A DNA stretch of 17,668 nucleotides from Candidatus Omnitrophota bacterium (GTDB lineage Bacteria > Omnitrophota > Gorgyraeia > B26-G9): NCBI GenBank assembly GCA_022013205.1, contig JAKLQT010000280.1, forward strand, positions 1 through 17,668. Reading direction: 5' to 3'. The notes beneath the pieces are model-generated. The model searched no databases, was not told the DNA's origin, and worked only from the letters and a program-made list of their open reading frames with translations. Shown here in pieces: positions 6,119 through 13,568 of the stretch (position 1 is the first letter of the stretch; each line of letters opens with the position of its first letter). Both the position numbers and the translations under genes were made by a program.

Positions 6119-6723
6119 GCTTTTTCCTTTTTTTCTATATAGTGTAAAATTAATTTTTTTGCCTTGGCAAAAGCCTTAGCGCGATGGCTGATTTTATTTT
6201 TGAGTGAAGAATTTAATTGCGCGAATGTCTTATTATACACCTTAGACACAAATAAAGGGTCATAACCAAAACCTTTTTTCCCTTTTTCCTCAAAAGCGAT
6301 TATTCCTTTACAAATACCCTCGACAACACCAATAATGCCTTTAGCATCGGCAACCGCCGCGCAACATACAAACCTTGCTCCGCGTTTATTTGCCGGAACT
6401 TTTTTTAACAGCCTTAAAAGCTTTTTATTATTTGAGGCATAATCAGCGCCTCGTCCGGAAAAACGGGCCGAATAAATTCCCGGGGCATTATTTAAGGCGT
6501 AAACTTCAAGCCCGGAATCATCCGCCACAGTCAGGCGTTTAGTAATCCCGGCTATTTTTAAAGCTTTCTTACACGCATTATCCGCGAACGTCTTACCATC
6601 CTCTTTTACCTTAGGAATGCCGGGGAAAGAGTTCAGGTTTAACGCTTTAATTTTAGCGTCTTTTAAGATTTTACTGATCTCTTTAAACTTATGTTCATTT
6701 CTTGTAGAAACAACAACTTCCAT
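6115..6723 (-). CDS. rdgB: XTP/dITP diphosphatase (non-canonical purine NTP pyrophosphatase)
   Basis: This enzyme hydrolyses dITP, XTP and similar deaminated nucleotides to monophosphates, keeping them out of DNA and RNA. Signatures of the Ham1 family are present: STRNEHKFKEI (6-16), TFADNACKKA, VADDSGLEV with the catalytic acidic pair, PGIYSARFSG, KGFGYDPLF and ISHRAKA. I start at the ATG at 6723 because GGAG lies 7 bases upstream and the protein then opens MEVVVSTRN; an in-frame ATG five codons earlier (6738) is less likely. The product has 202 residues, typical for the family. Its usual partner rph is the next gene upstream but is separated by a repeat-filled 432-bp gap. It overlaps the transporter gene downstream. 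Confidence 0.95.
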   Translation of the reverse strand: MEVVVSTRNEHKFKEISKILKDAKIKALNLNSFPGIPKVKEDGKTFADNACKKALKIAGITKRLTVADDSGLEVYALNNAPGIYSARFSGRGADYASNNKKLLRLLKKVPANKRGARFVCCAAVADAKGIIGVVEGICKGIIAFEEKGKKGFGYDPLFVSKVYNKTFAQLNSSLKNKISHRAKAFAKAKKLILHYIEKKEKA

Positions 6724-7155
6724 CGCTACGCTCCACACTGATTATACAGATTAAATAATGCAAGATGGACACAGATATAAAGTTATACATATCTGCGATT
6801 ATCTGTCATACCCCAGCTCCTAGATAGAAAACACGTTTCCTTTGATCATCAAACAGATAGGGGGAATTGTATTTGCGGATTTTAATTAGTCGATTTACAA
6901 GGATGTGTAAAAATCGACTGATTACCTCGCAGACAGCCATGGACGGCCATCGAGAATGCCTGTCCGCCAATCTTTATGGCGGAAGTAAATACAATTTCAC
7001 CTGGCTGTTTGCCCCGATTTATCTCTTAAATAACTTTTTCACCTTTTAAGTGATTATACCTCTTTCTCTAACTACTTACTATCCCTACCTCTATCTTCCC
7101 TTCTATAATTCTATTCAGGAGTTAGGGGGCATATGTTATCTGTGATTATCTGTGT
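6724..7155. other. Repeat-filled gap between rph and rdgB
   Basis: No gene is visible in these 432 bases. The gap holds two near-identical 17-mers (TATCTGYGATTATCTGT at 6790-6806 and 7137-7153, 16 of 17 identical), further CACAGAT-type pieces at 6738-6776, and the MITE-like element at 6850-7011 between them. On the minus strand a perfect TATAAT at 7058-7053 could be a -10 for rdgB, but I see no good -35 and it is 330 bases from the start codon. Confidence 0.5.
6850..7011. mobile_element. MITE-like element with 25-bp terminal inverted repeats
   Basis: The first 25 bases (6850-6874) and the last 25 (6987-7011, reverse complement) agree at 21 positions, with a perfect outer CAAACAG and a perfect inner AATTGTATTT. 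Inside are hairpins: GTCGATTT.../...AAATCGAC (6890-6918), GGACGGCCAT with ATGCCTGTCC (6941-6964) and TCCGCC with GGCGGA (6963-6983). There is no coding capacity and no clear target-site duplication. The size (162 bp) and long inverted ends fit a non-autonomous transposable element; a stand-alone structured RNA upstream of rdgB is the alternative. Confidence 0.55.
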
Positions 7156-7893
7156 TCATTGAATATTAAACGGTAAATCCTTAAGTGCCTTTTTCTGTAA
7201 CTTAATAAGCCTATCTATGCCTTTTTTTGCCAGCTTTGTTAACTGAGTCAGCTGCTTTTGATTAAAAGGCTCTTTTTCCGCGGTTCCCTGAATCTCAATA
7301 AATTCTCCGGTTGAAGTCATGACCACATTCATATCAACTTCAGCACGAGAATCCTGCTCATAATTAAGATCAAGCATAGGAGTTCCATCAATAATACCAA
7401 CACTTATCGCAGCAACAAACTTCCTTACCGGAAATAAAGCTATCCTACCCTCTTTCTGCAGGGTATACAAGGCATCCACCAGGGCAATGAAACTTCCTGT
7501 TATGCTTGCTGTACGCGTGCCGCCGTCGGCCTGGATCACGTCACAATCAATCCAGATCGTTCTCTCTCCCAGCTGTTTCAGATCAACAACAGCGCGCAGG
7601 GATCTTCCGATAAGGCGCTGGATTTCCTGCGTACGCCCGCTGACTTTACCGATGCTCGACTCTCGTGAGACCCGGCTTTTACAGGAACGCGGAAGCATCG
7701 CATATTCCGCGGTGACCCAGCCCTGCCCTTTATCCCTTAAAAAAGGCGGCACCTTGTTTTCACATGACGCGGTACATATGACTTTTGTATTACCTACCTC
7801 TATAAGACAAGACCCTTCCGCGTATTTCATGAAATTTCTGGTAATTACAACTTTTCGCAGCGCGTCCGGCTTTCTTTTGCCTGATCTACTCAT
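7156..7893 (-). CDS. rph: Ribonuclease PH
   Basis: RNase PH trims tRNA 3' ends by phosphorolysis to release nucleoside diphosphates. The 245-residue protein shows the whole family pattern: R-x-x-G-K-R-K-P-D-A-L-R at the start, GQGWVTAEYAMLPRS (56-70), the phosphate-binding arginines in GRTQEIQRLIGRSLR (R87) and QADGGTRTA (R127), and LDLNYEQDSRAEVDMNVV with the metal-binding aspartates (D181, D187). Length is close to the usual ~240-255. The start codon overlaps the end of the fumarase beta gene by 8 bp, making it the last gene of the long amidase-murI-que-fum string. Encoded tRNAs here already carry CCA, so trimming must stop at that end. Confidence 0.97.
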   Translation of the reverse strand: MSRSGKRKPDALRKVVITRNFMKYAEGSCLIEVGNTKVICTASCENKVPPFLRDKGQGWVTAEYAMLPRSCKSRVSRESSIGKVSGRTQEIQRLIGRSLRAVVDLKQLGERTIWIDCDVIQADGGTRTASITGSFIALVDALYTLQKEGRIALFPVRKFVAAISVGIIDGTPMLDLNYEQDSRAEVDMNVVMTSTGEFIEIQGTAEKEPFNQKQLTQLTKLAKKGIDRLIKLQKKALKDLPFNIQ

Positions 7894-8407
7894 AGATATT
7901 AACCCCTTTCGAATCTATTGCTACAATCAACGGAAAATCTTTAACCTCTAAAACAAAAACAGCCTCGGCTCCCAGGTCCTTAAAACAGACAAGCTTTCTT
8001 TTTTTTACATAACCGCTTAAAAGAGCTCCACAGCCGGCATATGCCAACAAATAAACTGCCCGATTTTTTTTAATAGCCTTAACCACATCAGGAGAACGTT
8101 CTCCCTTGCCAATAGCCGCAAGCAGCCCTATATCCAGCAGCCGCGGCGTAAATTTATCCATTCGGCTTGATGTGGTCGGCCCGCAGGAGCCGATAACTTT
8201 GCCTTTTGGCGCAGGATTCGGCCCGCAGTAATAAATAATTTTACCTTTAACATCAAAAGGCAAGGGTTTTCCCTTTTCCATCAGATCAATCAAACGTTTA
8301 TGTGCCTGATCACGCGCCGTATACATAATCCCGGTATACAAAACCTCCTGGCCGCTTTTCAAGCCGCTTACTTTTTCTTTTGTTAAAGGCCCAATCAATC
8401 TTTTCAT
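7886..8407 (-). CDS. Class I fumarate hydratase, beta (C-terminal) subunit
   Basis: The 173-residue protein corresponds to the C-terminal domain of iron-sulfur hydro-lyases (fumarase A/B or tartrate dehydratase beta). Landmarks are LYTGIMYTARDQAHKRL (23-39), YYCGPNPAPKGK, the SCGPTTSSRMDKFTPRLL block, and AIGKGERS. With the alpha subunit encoded just upstream (35-base gap) it should interconvert fumarate and malate. The sequence cannot strictly separate fumarase from L-tartrate dehydratase; the absence of other tartrate genes and a housekeeping setting favour fumarase. The ribosome binding site lies within a run of heptamer repeats (8420-8442). Its stop overlaps the rph start. Confidence 0.88.
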   Translation of the reverse strand: MKRLIGPLTKEKVSGLKSGQEVLYTGIMYTARDQAHKRLIDLMEKGKPLPFDVKGKIIYYCGPNPAPKGKVIGSCGPTTSSRMDKFTPRLLDIGLLAAIGKGERSPDVVKAIKKNRAVYLLAYAGCGALLSGYVKKRKLVCFKDLGAEAVFVLEVKDFPLIVAIDSKGVNIYE

Positions 8408-8419
8408 ATTTTCCCTACC

Positions 8420-8442
8420 CCCTATACGCTATACCCTATACC
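8420..8442. repeat. Heptamer tandem repeat CCCTATA
   Basis: Three 7-base units (CCCTATA, CGCTATA, CCCTATA) plus two bases fill most of the 35-base gap between the fumarase alpha and beta genes. On the coding strand this places purine-rich GGG blocks ahead of the beta start. The copy number could change by slippage and alter spacing or coupling, but three units is few. Confidence 0.6.
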
Positions 8443-9282
8443 TTATATCGTAACGCTTGCGCTGCGCAATGCGTGGCAGCTTATATTCACCGCAACCGGC
8501 ATTCCCGCCATATGTGTCGGATATGTTTTAATATTTAATCCCAATGCCGTATTTTTCCCGCCTAATCCAAAAGGCCCGATATCCAGTGCATTTATTTTTT
8601 TAATTAACCGCGTCTGCATTTGGGAAAGCTTTTTATTTTTATTTAATTTATTAAACGGCATTAACAGAGCCTTTTTCGCCATAAGTGCGGCAAAATCCTG
8701 GGTTCCGCCGATTCCCACCCCGACAAAGTAAGGCGGACAAGCCCCGGCGCCTGCCTCTTTAACAGATTCAACAATAAAATTTTCAATCTCATCAAGCGTT
8801 AGCGTCGGAATTAGCATTTTAACTTTTGATTTATTTTCACTGCCAAAGCCTTTTGGCAGCAACGTTATCTTTAACTTATTCCCTTTGACAATGTCAACAT
8901 GGATAATCGCCGGAGAATACACGAGTTTTTCATTCCTGAACACAGGGTCTTTCTGTATCGAAGCACGCAGATAATTAGAAGCATAGCCCCGTTCTACAGC
9001 TTTATTGATAATATCTGTTATATTTTCCTTAATATGGACATTACAGCCCATTTCCACAAACACCACCGGCATACCGGTATCCTGGCAAATCGCCAGTTTT
9101 TCTTTTAAAGCAATATCCGCGTTCTTAATAATTGCCGCTAAGGCGGTAGCAGCCAACCGGTTTTTTTCCAAGCGCTTTGCCTTCTTTAAAAGAGATAGCA
9201 CATCGCCTCTTAATTCAGTATTAGCCTTAAGGCAGAGTGCGTCAACTGCCTTTGAAATTATTTTTGCAGATATTATTCTCAT
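8443..9282 (-). CDS. Class I fumarate hydratase, alpha (N-terminal) subunit
   Basis: This 279-residue protein is the iron-sulfur catalytic half of the two-subunit class I hydro-lyases. Three conserved cysteines that would hold the 4Fe-4S cluster are visible: C66 in ICQDTGMP, C182 in AGAGACPPYFVGVGIGG, and C269 in NISCHALRSA. PKGFGSEN (143-150) and IGPFGLGGKNTALGL complete the family pattern. The cluster is oxygen-sensitive, so use of this class fits an anaerobic or low-oxygen lifestyle. Its ATG overlaps the queF stop by 4 bp, joining a central-metabolism pair to the queuosine genes. Tartrate dehydratase alpha is the alternative reading. Confidence 0.88.
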   Translation of the reverse strand: MRIISAKIISKAVDALCLKANTELRGDVLSLLKKAKRLEKNRLAATALAAIIKNADIALKEKLAICQDTGMPVVFVEMGCNVHIKENITDIINKAVERGYASNYLRASIQKDPVFRNEKLVYSPAIIHVDIVKGNKLKITLLPKGFGSENKSKVKMLIPTLTLDEIENFIVESVKEAGAGACPPYFVGVGIGGTQDFAALMAKKALLMPFNKLNKNKKLSQMQTRLIKKINALDIGPFGLGGKNTALGLNIKTYPTHMAGMPVAVNISCHALRSASVTI

Positions 9283-9698
9283 TTTTTATTTTTTCTATAT
9301 TCGGCACTTACGCTTGTTTTGATACCGCCTCTTGAATTAAATTCTCCTTCCACAACCATCTGCTTAGGGGAACATGCCTTTACCAGGTCATCGAGGATCT
9401 TATTTACAGCATGTTCATGAAATATGCCGACATCCCTATATGCATTGATATAATATTTAAAGGATTTCAGCTCAAGACAGCTCTTTTGCGGCCTGTAGCT
9501 GATCGAAAAGACAGCAAAATCAGGCAGTCCTGTCTTAGGACAAATACAGGTGAACTCAGGCACCTCCATTTGTATCCAATAATCCTTGTCCGCGTACATA
9601 TTTTCCCACACTTCTATACTGGGAAGTTTAAGTTTACGGATATCTTTTTGTAAATTCTCATAAGAACTATCTGTTATTTTTTTCCTGAGCTTCAACAT
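9279..9698 (-). CDS. queF: NADPH-dependent preQ0 reductase
   Basis: QueF reduces the nitrile of preQ0 to the aminomethyl group of preQ1 using NADPH, the last step before insertion into tRNA. The 139-residue protein is the short, single-domain (YkvM) type. Catalytic elements are C53 (forms the thioimide) and D60 in EFTCICPKTGLPDF, and H94-E95 in YRDVGIFHEH; the family signature ELKSFKYYINAYRD is present. Translation starts at 9698 with GGGAAGGG just upstream, 39 bases after queE. It follows queE and ends in a 4-bp overlap with the fumarase alpha gene. Confidence 0.96.
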   Translation of the reverse strand: MLKLRKKITDSSYENLQKDIRKLKLPSIEVWENMYADKDYWIQMEVPEFTCICPKTGLPDFAVFSISYRPQKSCLELKSFKYYINAYRDVGIFHEHAVNKILDDLVKACSPKQMVVEGEFNSRGGIKTSVSAEYRKNKK

Positions 9699-9737
9699 TT
9701 ATTTGCCCTTCCCAATAATTTTCAATTAATAACACTG

Positions 9738-10418
9738 TTATCTTATATTAAGAAACCTATGCACCTGCGGAATAACTCTTACATCCGTCAAATACTGCAG
9801 TGCGTATTTCTGAAATCTCATAGCTTTGTTTACCAGTTTTTGCCCCATTCCATTAAAATCCGGCTGTATTATCAAAGGTATTGTTTTATCTATTTCCTTG
9901 AGCATCCTTACCAGCTTTCTGATATCCTCGTTTACAGTAGATACGGTAATTACAGCTTTGGCAAAAACTTTTTTCCCAATACAAAGCTTAAGAAATTCCC
10001 TGTGTTCAGCCCAAAATGCCTTTGTCTTTGCGGCACTGGGAAGCTTTATGTCCAGGGAAACCACATCCATCAGGCCCAAAACCATACGGAAATTATCATA
10101 AAGGATACCATTTGTTTCAAGATAGACACAAGTCTTTTTTAAACGCGCTTTTTTTAAAAAATCAAAAATAAATTCAGCCTGTAACAGAGGCTCTCCCCCG
10201 GTTAAGCTTAAATACCCGGCTTTATGCTCACTTAACAAATTCTTAACCTTGAAGATAAGGGCCTTAACATCATATTCTTTATAGCGCTGTTTTTGGGTAT
10301 CGCAATAACGGCACTTTATATTGCAACCCGCGAAACGTACAAAAACATGCCCTGTTCCCACATAAGGGCCTTCTCCCTGCAAACTAAAGAAAACCTCTGT
10401 TATTTTAGCTGTTTTCAT
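9738..10418 (-). CDS. queE: 7-carboxy-7-deazaguanine synthase
   Basis: QueE is a radical-SAM enzyme that rearranges 6-carboxy-tetrahydropterin to 7-carboxy-7-deazaguanine. The cluster motif CNIKCRYC (C32, C36, C39; CxxxCxxC) follows FSLQGEGPYVGTGHVFVRF, typical of QueE. LTGGEPLLQ (about 73-81) is the SAM-binding GGE motif, and LETNG and SLDIK are also conserved. At 226 residues it is of normal length. Its ATG overlaps the queC stop by 4 bp. The substrate comes from QueD and the product goes to QueC, both encoded next door. Confidence 0.96.
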   Translation of the reverse strand: MKTAKITEVFFSLQGEGPYVGTGHVFVRFAGCNIKCRYCDTQKQRYKEYDVKALIFKVKNLLSEHKAGYLSLTGGEPLLQAEFIFDFLKKARLKKTCVYLETNGILYDNFRMVLGLMDVVSLDIKLPSAAKTKAFWAEHREFLKLCIGKKVFAKAVITVSTVNEDIRKLVRMLKEIDKTIPLIIQPDFNGMGQKLVNKAMRFQKYALQYLTDVRVIPQVHRFLNIR

Positions 10419-11143
10419 AAGGCAGGATCTATTACTTTTGCTTTATCAAATCCGCTCTTGCGTAACTTACAGCTGTCACATACTCCGCAGGGTTTCCTTT
10501 CCCCTTTATAACAAGACCAGGTCATTTCCAAGGGCACATTTAAACGCTTTGCCAGGAGCACAATCTGCTGTTTATTTTTCTTAAGTAAAGGGGCATATAT
10601 CCTGACTCCCTTATTTTCTACGCCTCTCTTTGTGCCTATATTTATGCTTTGCTGAATACTTTTTAAAAATTCTTCCCGGCAGTCCGGATACCCGGAATAA
10701 TCTATAATATTCACTCCGATAAAGATCGCGCCTGCTTTAATACTTTCCGCGTACGAGGCAGCAAAACTTAAAAAAATTATATTTCTTCCGGGAACATACG
10801 TAGATGGGATTTTAGCCCTGATTTTTCTGCCCTCCGGCAGCTTAAGTTTTTTATCCAGCAAAGAGGAGCCTTTCCATGGTAATTCAATCACCAATTGCTG
10901 CCAATGACTTGCGGCTCTTCGGGCCAATTTTGCTGCCCGGCTGATTTCTTTTTTATGCCTTTGCCCGTAATTAAAGGTGAGGCTGTAAGTTTTAAAACCT
11001 TTACTTTTCGCGTAAAAAAGAGCCACCGCTGAATCTAACCCTCCTGATAATAACACTACCGCCCGTTTAATCTGATTTTTCCTGATTTTTATCTTTTTAC
11101 TTTCTTGTGCCCTTGAGGGTATTACTTTTAACTCTCTACTCAT
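10415..11143 (-). CDS. queC: 7-cyano-7-deazaguanine (preQ0) synthase
   Basis: QueC converts the carboxyl group of 7-carboxy-7-deazaguanine to the nitrile of preQ0 using ATP and ammonia. The PP-loop SGGLDS (33-38) binds ATP, STYVPGRNIIFLS is conserved, and a zinc-binding cysteine set closes the protein (C211, C219, C222, C225 in WSCYKGERKPCGVCDSC). The protein has about 26 extra basic residues before the usual start of the fold; no other in-frame ATG, GTG or TTG allows a shorter start. The start codon overlaps the end of queD by 8 bp. Confidence 0.96.
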   Translation of the reverse strand: MSRELKVIPSRAQESKKIKIRKNQIKRAVVLLSGGLDSAVALFYAKSKGFKTYSLTFNYGQRHKKEISRAAKLARRAASHWQQLVIELPWKGSSLLDKKLKLPEGRKIRAKIPSTYVPGRNIIFLSFAASYAESIKAGAIFIGVNIIDYSGYPDCREEFLKSIQQSINIGTKRGVENKGVRIYAPLLKKNKQQIVLLAKRLNVPLEMTWSCYKGERKPCGVCDSCKLRKSGFDKAKVIDPAL

Positions 11144-11504
11144 AGTATGTAGCCTTGCTCCGCGATGTTTCCCAAATACTTACTCTTGCTACTGTGCAGT
11201 TATAACGTTTGACTTTTTTTGCCATTTTTTCAAATATAAACTTCGCGATATTTTCCGAAGTCGGATTGCTTTTGCTGAAATATTCCGTCTCATTGATATA
11301 AGAGTGGTCAAAATACTTTAATACCTGTTTCAGCTTCTTCCTTGCCAGCGTAAAATCCATTACCATTGACCCTTTATCCAGAGTCTCGGCTGCCAAAAAT
11401 ACCTCTACCTGCCAATTATGCCCGTGAAGTTTTTCACATTTTCCATGATAATCGCGCAGATTATGCGCGGCGCTAAATTCCATCACAACACTTATTTCAA
11501 ACAT
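11136..11504 (-). CDS. queD: 6-carboxy-5,6,7,8-tetrahydropterin synthase
   Basis: QueD turns 7,8-dihydroneopterin triphosphate into 6-carboxytetrahydropterin, an early step of queuosine synthesis. The 122-residue protein shows zinc ligands H14 (FSAAHNL), H27 and H29 (LHGHNW), and the catalytic C23 four residues before H27. VMDFTLARKKLK, the D-H-S-Y-I-N-E block, PTSENIAKFIF and the substrate-binding WET near the C terminus complete the family. It overlaps murI by 8 bp upstream and queC by 8 bp downstream. The enzyme for the preceding step, GTP cyclohydrolase I (folE), is not in this window. Confidence 0.96.
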   Translation of the reverse strand: MFEISVVMEFSAAHNLRDYHGKCEKLHGHNWQVEVFLAAETLDKGSMVMDFTLARKKLKQVLKYFDHSYINETEYFSKSNPTSENIAKFIFEKMAKKVKRYNCTVARVSIWETSRSKATYYE

Positions 11505-12306
11505 TGGAAACCTTTCTTACGTTCTTTAAATCAAATCCCAGAAATCTTTTTCCTAATTCGGCAAAATTATCCGGCTCATCACTGACATAAAACCGCAGAT
11601 TACCCTCACCCCTGTTTTTCTTGGGTGCAAGAAGCCTTTGCCGGATAAGGATTTCTTTTGCCTGCATGGCAACCTGCCTGGCCGAGTCAACCAGCGTTAC
11701 CCCCTGGCCTAATATTTCTTTTATAACCGGTTTTAGCAAAGGATAATGTGTACAGCCAAGAACGATCGTATCAATTTTTTTGCTTTTAAGCGGCAGCAGA
11801 TAAAGCCCGGCAACCTGTTTTGTTATCTGTGTATTGAGCCATCCAACTTCAACCAGAGGAACAAATAACGGACATTCCGCGCTGTAAACTTTTATCTTCG
11901 GGCTTTGTTGCTTTATCATTTTTTCATAAGTTTGGCTGTTAATTGTTGTTCTTGTTCCGATAACTCCGATTCTTTTGTTTTTTGTAACACGAACAGCCTC
12001 ATCGACTCCCGGTGAAATCACACCGATAATCGGCACTTTAAAATTCTTCCGGGCAATAGAAAGGGCCACACTCGATGCGGTATTGCAGGCAATAATGATC
12101 AGTTTGACCTTGTATTTAAGTAAAAAAAGAATGTTTTCTATGGAAAAACGAATTACCGTTTCCCTGGATTTAGGCCCGTAAGGGACTCGCGCCGTATCTC
12201 CGAAATAAACTATCCGCTCGTAAGGTAAAGCGCGTATTACTTCTTTTACCGCGGTTAAACCTCCCATCCCTGAGTCAAAAATCCCTATTGGCCTTGAATC
12301 GCTCAT
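11497..12306 (-). CDS. murI: Glutamate racemase
   Basis: MurI makes D-glutamate for peptidoglycan precursors by a two-cysteine mechanism without cofactor. Both catalytic cysteines are clear: C74 in IIACNTAS and C185 in VLGCTHYP, with H187 beside it. FDSGMGGLTAV (10-20) and YFGDTARVPYG (34-44) are family signatures. The 269-residue length is normal. The ATG overlaps the amidase stop by 4 bp, so two cell-wall genes lead into the queuosine genes; this pairing may simply reflect packing in one operon. Confidence 0.96.
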   Translation of the reverse strand: MSDSRPIGIFDSGMGGLTAVKEVIRALPYERIVYFGDTARVPYGPKSRETVIRFSIENILFLLKYKVKLIIIACNTASSVALSIARKNFKVPIIGVISPGVDEAVRVTKNKRIGVIGTRTTINSQTYEKMIKQQSPKIKVYSAECPLFVPLVEVGWLNTQITKQVAGLYLLPLKSKKIDTIVLGCTHYPLLKPVIKEILGQGVTLVDSARQVAMQAKEILIRQRLLAPKKNRGEGNLRFYVSDEPDNFAELGKRFLGFDLKNVRKVSNV

Positions 12307-13409
12307 CTGCTAAACCCGTCACTTAATTCAAAAAGCTTTTTGTAATTTACTATCCCTGCCGCTACAGCCTCTGCCAGCATCTGCCGGTAATAAGCATTGT
12401 TAAGCTGCATTGCCTCATTTTTATTTGTCAGATATCCCATCTCAAGCAATACAGCCGGCATATTCGCGCCTTTTAAAACATGAAATTTTGCGCCTCTGAT
12501 ATAGCGCGTATTAAGCCTTAACGCTCTTTTTAATTCATCCGAAATAGAGTTTGCCATTTCTATGGACTCTATTCTGTTCTCAGATAAGATCATATCCCAA
12601 AGTGTCGCATTAAGATCATCAGAGTACTCATAATCAGCATCTTCTTCAAACTTAATTACAGCATTTTCCCTTATTTGTACCGCCTTTGAAAAATCATCAT
12701 AACCTGTTGATAAATAAAATGCCTCAAAGCCGTTTACCGGTGAAGTATGGGCAGCATTAGCATGAACAGAAATAAAAAAGTCCGCTTTTTCCTTATTGGC
12801 AATCTCAGTGCGTTTTTTAAGCTCAACAAAAATATCCGCGTTTCTTGTTAAAATAACCTCTACTCCATGTTTTGTAAGCTCATTTTTCAAACGAAGCGCG
12901 ACATCTAAAACAATATCTTTTTCCTGTATCCCCATTTTACCGACTGCCCCGGGATCATTGCCTCCATGCCCGGCATCAATAATAATTTTTCTTATACTAA
13001 AATTGCTTTTCCTATCAAGGGGTAAAGAAGGCTCTTCTTTTGTAAATAAACGCAGAAAAGATTCCGGCACCATAATTTGCCCTCTATGGATACTTACCGG
13101 AGATTTTAAATCAAACACCTCATTATTAAATAATATAAGCCCGCTGCCGGGAAATAATTTCGCGTTTGACTTAAAATTCTTTACAGTAATGATTTTTGAA
13201 AATCCATCCCAATCCCAGCTTAAATCATATTGCTTACAAACAACAATTAAAGGAACATACTGTTTTCTGTCAAGCCGTACAAAAGAGCGGCCCATTATCC
13301 CATTAACAGATACAGAACCTGTACGCGAACACCCGCTTGTACACAGACCGCATAAAAATAAATAAATAATCAGAAGAATGCAGTAATTATATTGTTTTTT
13401 TGCCGGCAT
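12303..13409 (-). CDS. N-acetylmuramoyl-L-alanine amidase lipoprotein
   Basis: This 368-residue protein should cut the bond between muramic acid and L-alanine in peptidoglycan. A basic start and a hydrophobic stretch (10-24) end in the lipobox TSGC, giving lipidation at C27 and a place in the cell envelope. Residues ~35-125 look like a copper-amine-oxidase-N-type (stalk or wall-binding) domain. The Amidase_3 domain follows, with zinc ligands and catalytic glutamates at H148 (IIIDAGHGGNDPGA), E163, H216 (ISVHANA) and E323 (VLLEMGYLTN). An inserted acidic stretch rich in D, E and Y lies between the second histidine and the last glutamate; in AmiA/B/C such inserts are autoinhibitory. A promoter-like site lies upstream (13474-13502). 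The ATG at 13409 lacks a clear ribosome binding site. Confidence 0.93.
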   Translation of the reverse strand: MPAKKQYNYCILLIIYLFLCGLCTSGCSRTGSVSVNGIMGRSFVRLDRKQYVPLIVVCKQYDLSWDWDGFSKIITVKNFKSNAKLFPGSGLILFNNEVFDLKSPVSIHRGQIMVPESFLRLFTKEEPSLPLDRKSNFSIRKIIIDAGHGGNDPGAVGKMGIQEKDIVLDVALRLKNELTKHGVEVILTRNADIFVELKKRTEIANKEKADFFISVHANAAHTSPVNGFEAFYLSTGYDDFSKAVQIRENAVIKFEEDADYEYSDDLNATLWDMILSENRIESIEMANSISDELKRALRLNTRYIRGAKFHVLKGANMPAVLLEMGYLTNKNEAMQLNNAYYRQMLAEAVAAGIVNYKKLFELSDGFSR

Positions 13410-13473
13410 CGGATAAGTTTAAACTTAAAATTTAGTATAATTTCTTTAGTTTGCGAGTATCTATATCTCAGGT

Positions 13474-13502
13474 ATTCTATCACTAAAACACTTTTTTTCC
13501 AA
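13474..13502 (-). promoter_or_regulatory. Candidate promoter of the amidase-murI-que-fum-rph operon
   Basis: On the minus strand TTGGAA (13502-13497; 4 of 6) is followed after exactly 17 bases by TAGAAT (13479-13474; 5 of 6). The site sits in the 159-base gap before the amidase gene, the only sizeable gap upstream of nine packed genes, so it is a sensible operon promoter. Confidence 0.4.
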
Positions 13503-13568
13503 TATAAAGCATAATTTCGCTTTTGGCGTATCTGCTTTTGGTGAGAGATTACTATTTATGCCGATAAG

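Noticed and set aside
6930..7011. Pseudoknot pairing CAGACAGCC with GGCTGTTTG inside the MITE-like element
   Set aside because: The same right-hand bases fit better as the 25-bp terminal inverted repeat with 6850-6874.
7487..7951. 154-codon plus-strand frame opposite rph
   Set aside because: Shadow of the conserved RNase PH sequence on the other strand.
12796..13365. 189-codon plus-strand frame opposite the amidase gene
   Set aside because: It is the antisense of a clearly conserved amidase and has no motifs of its own.
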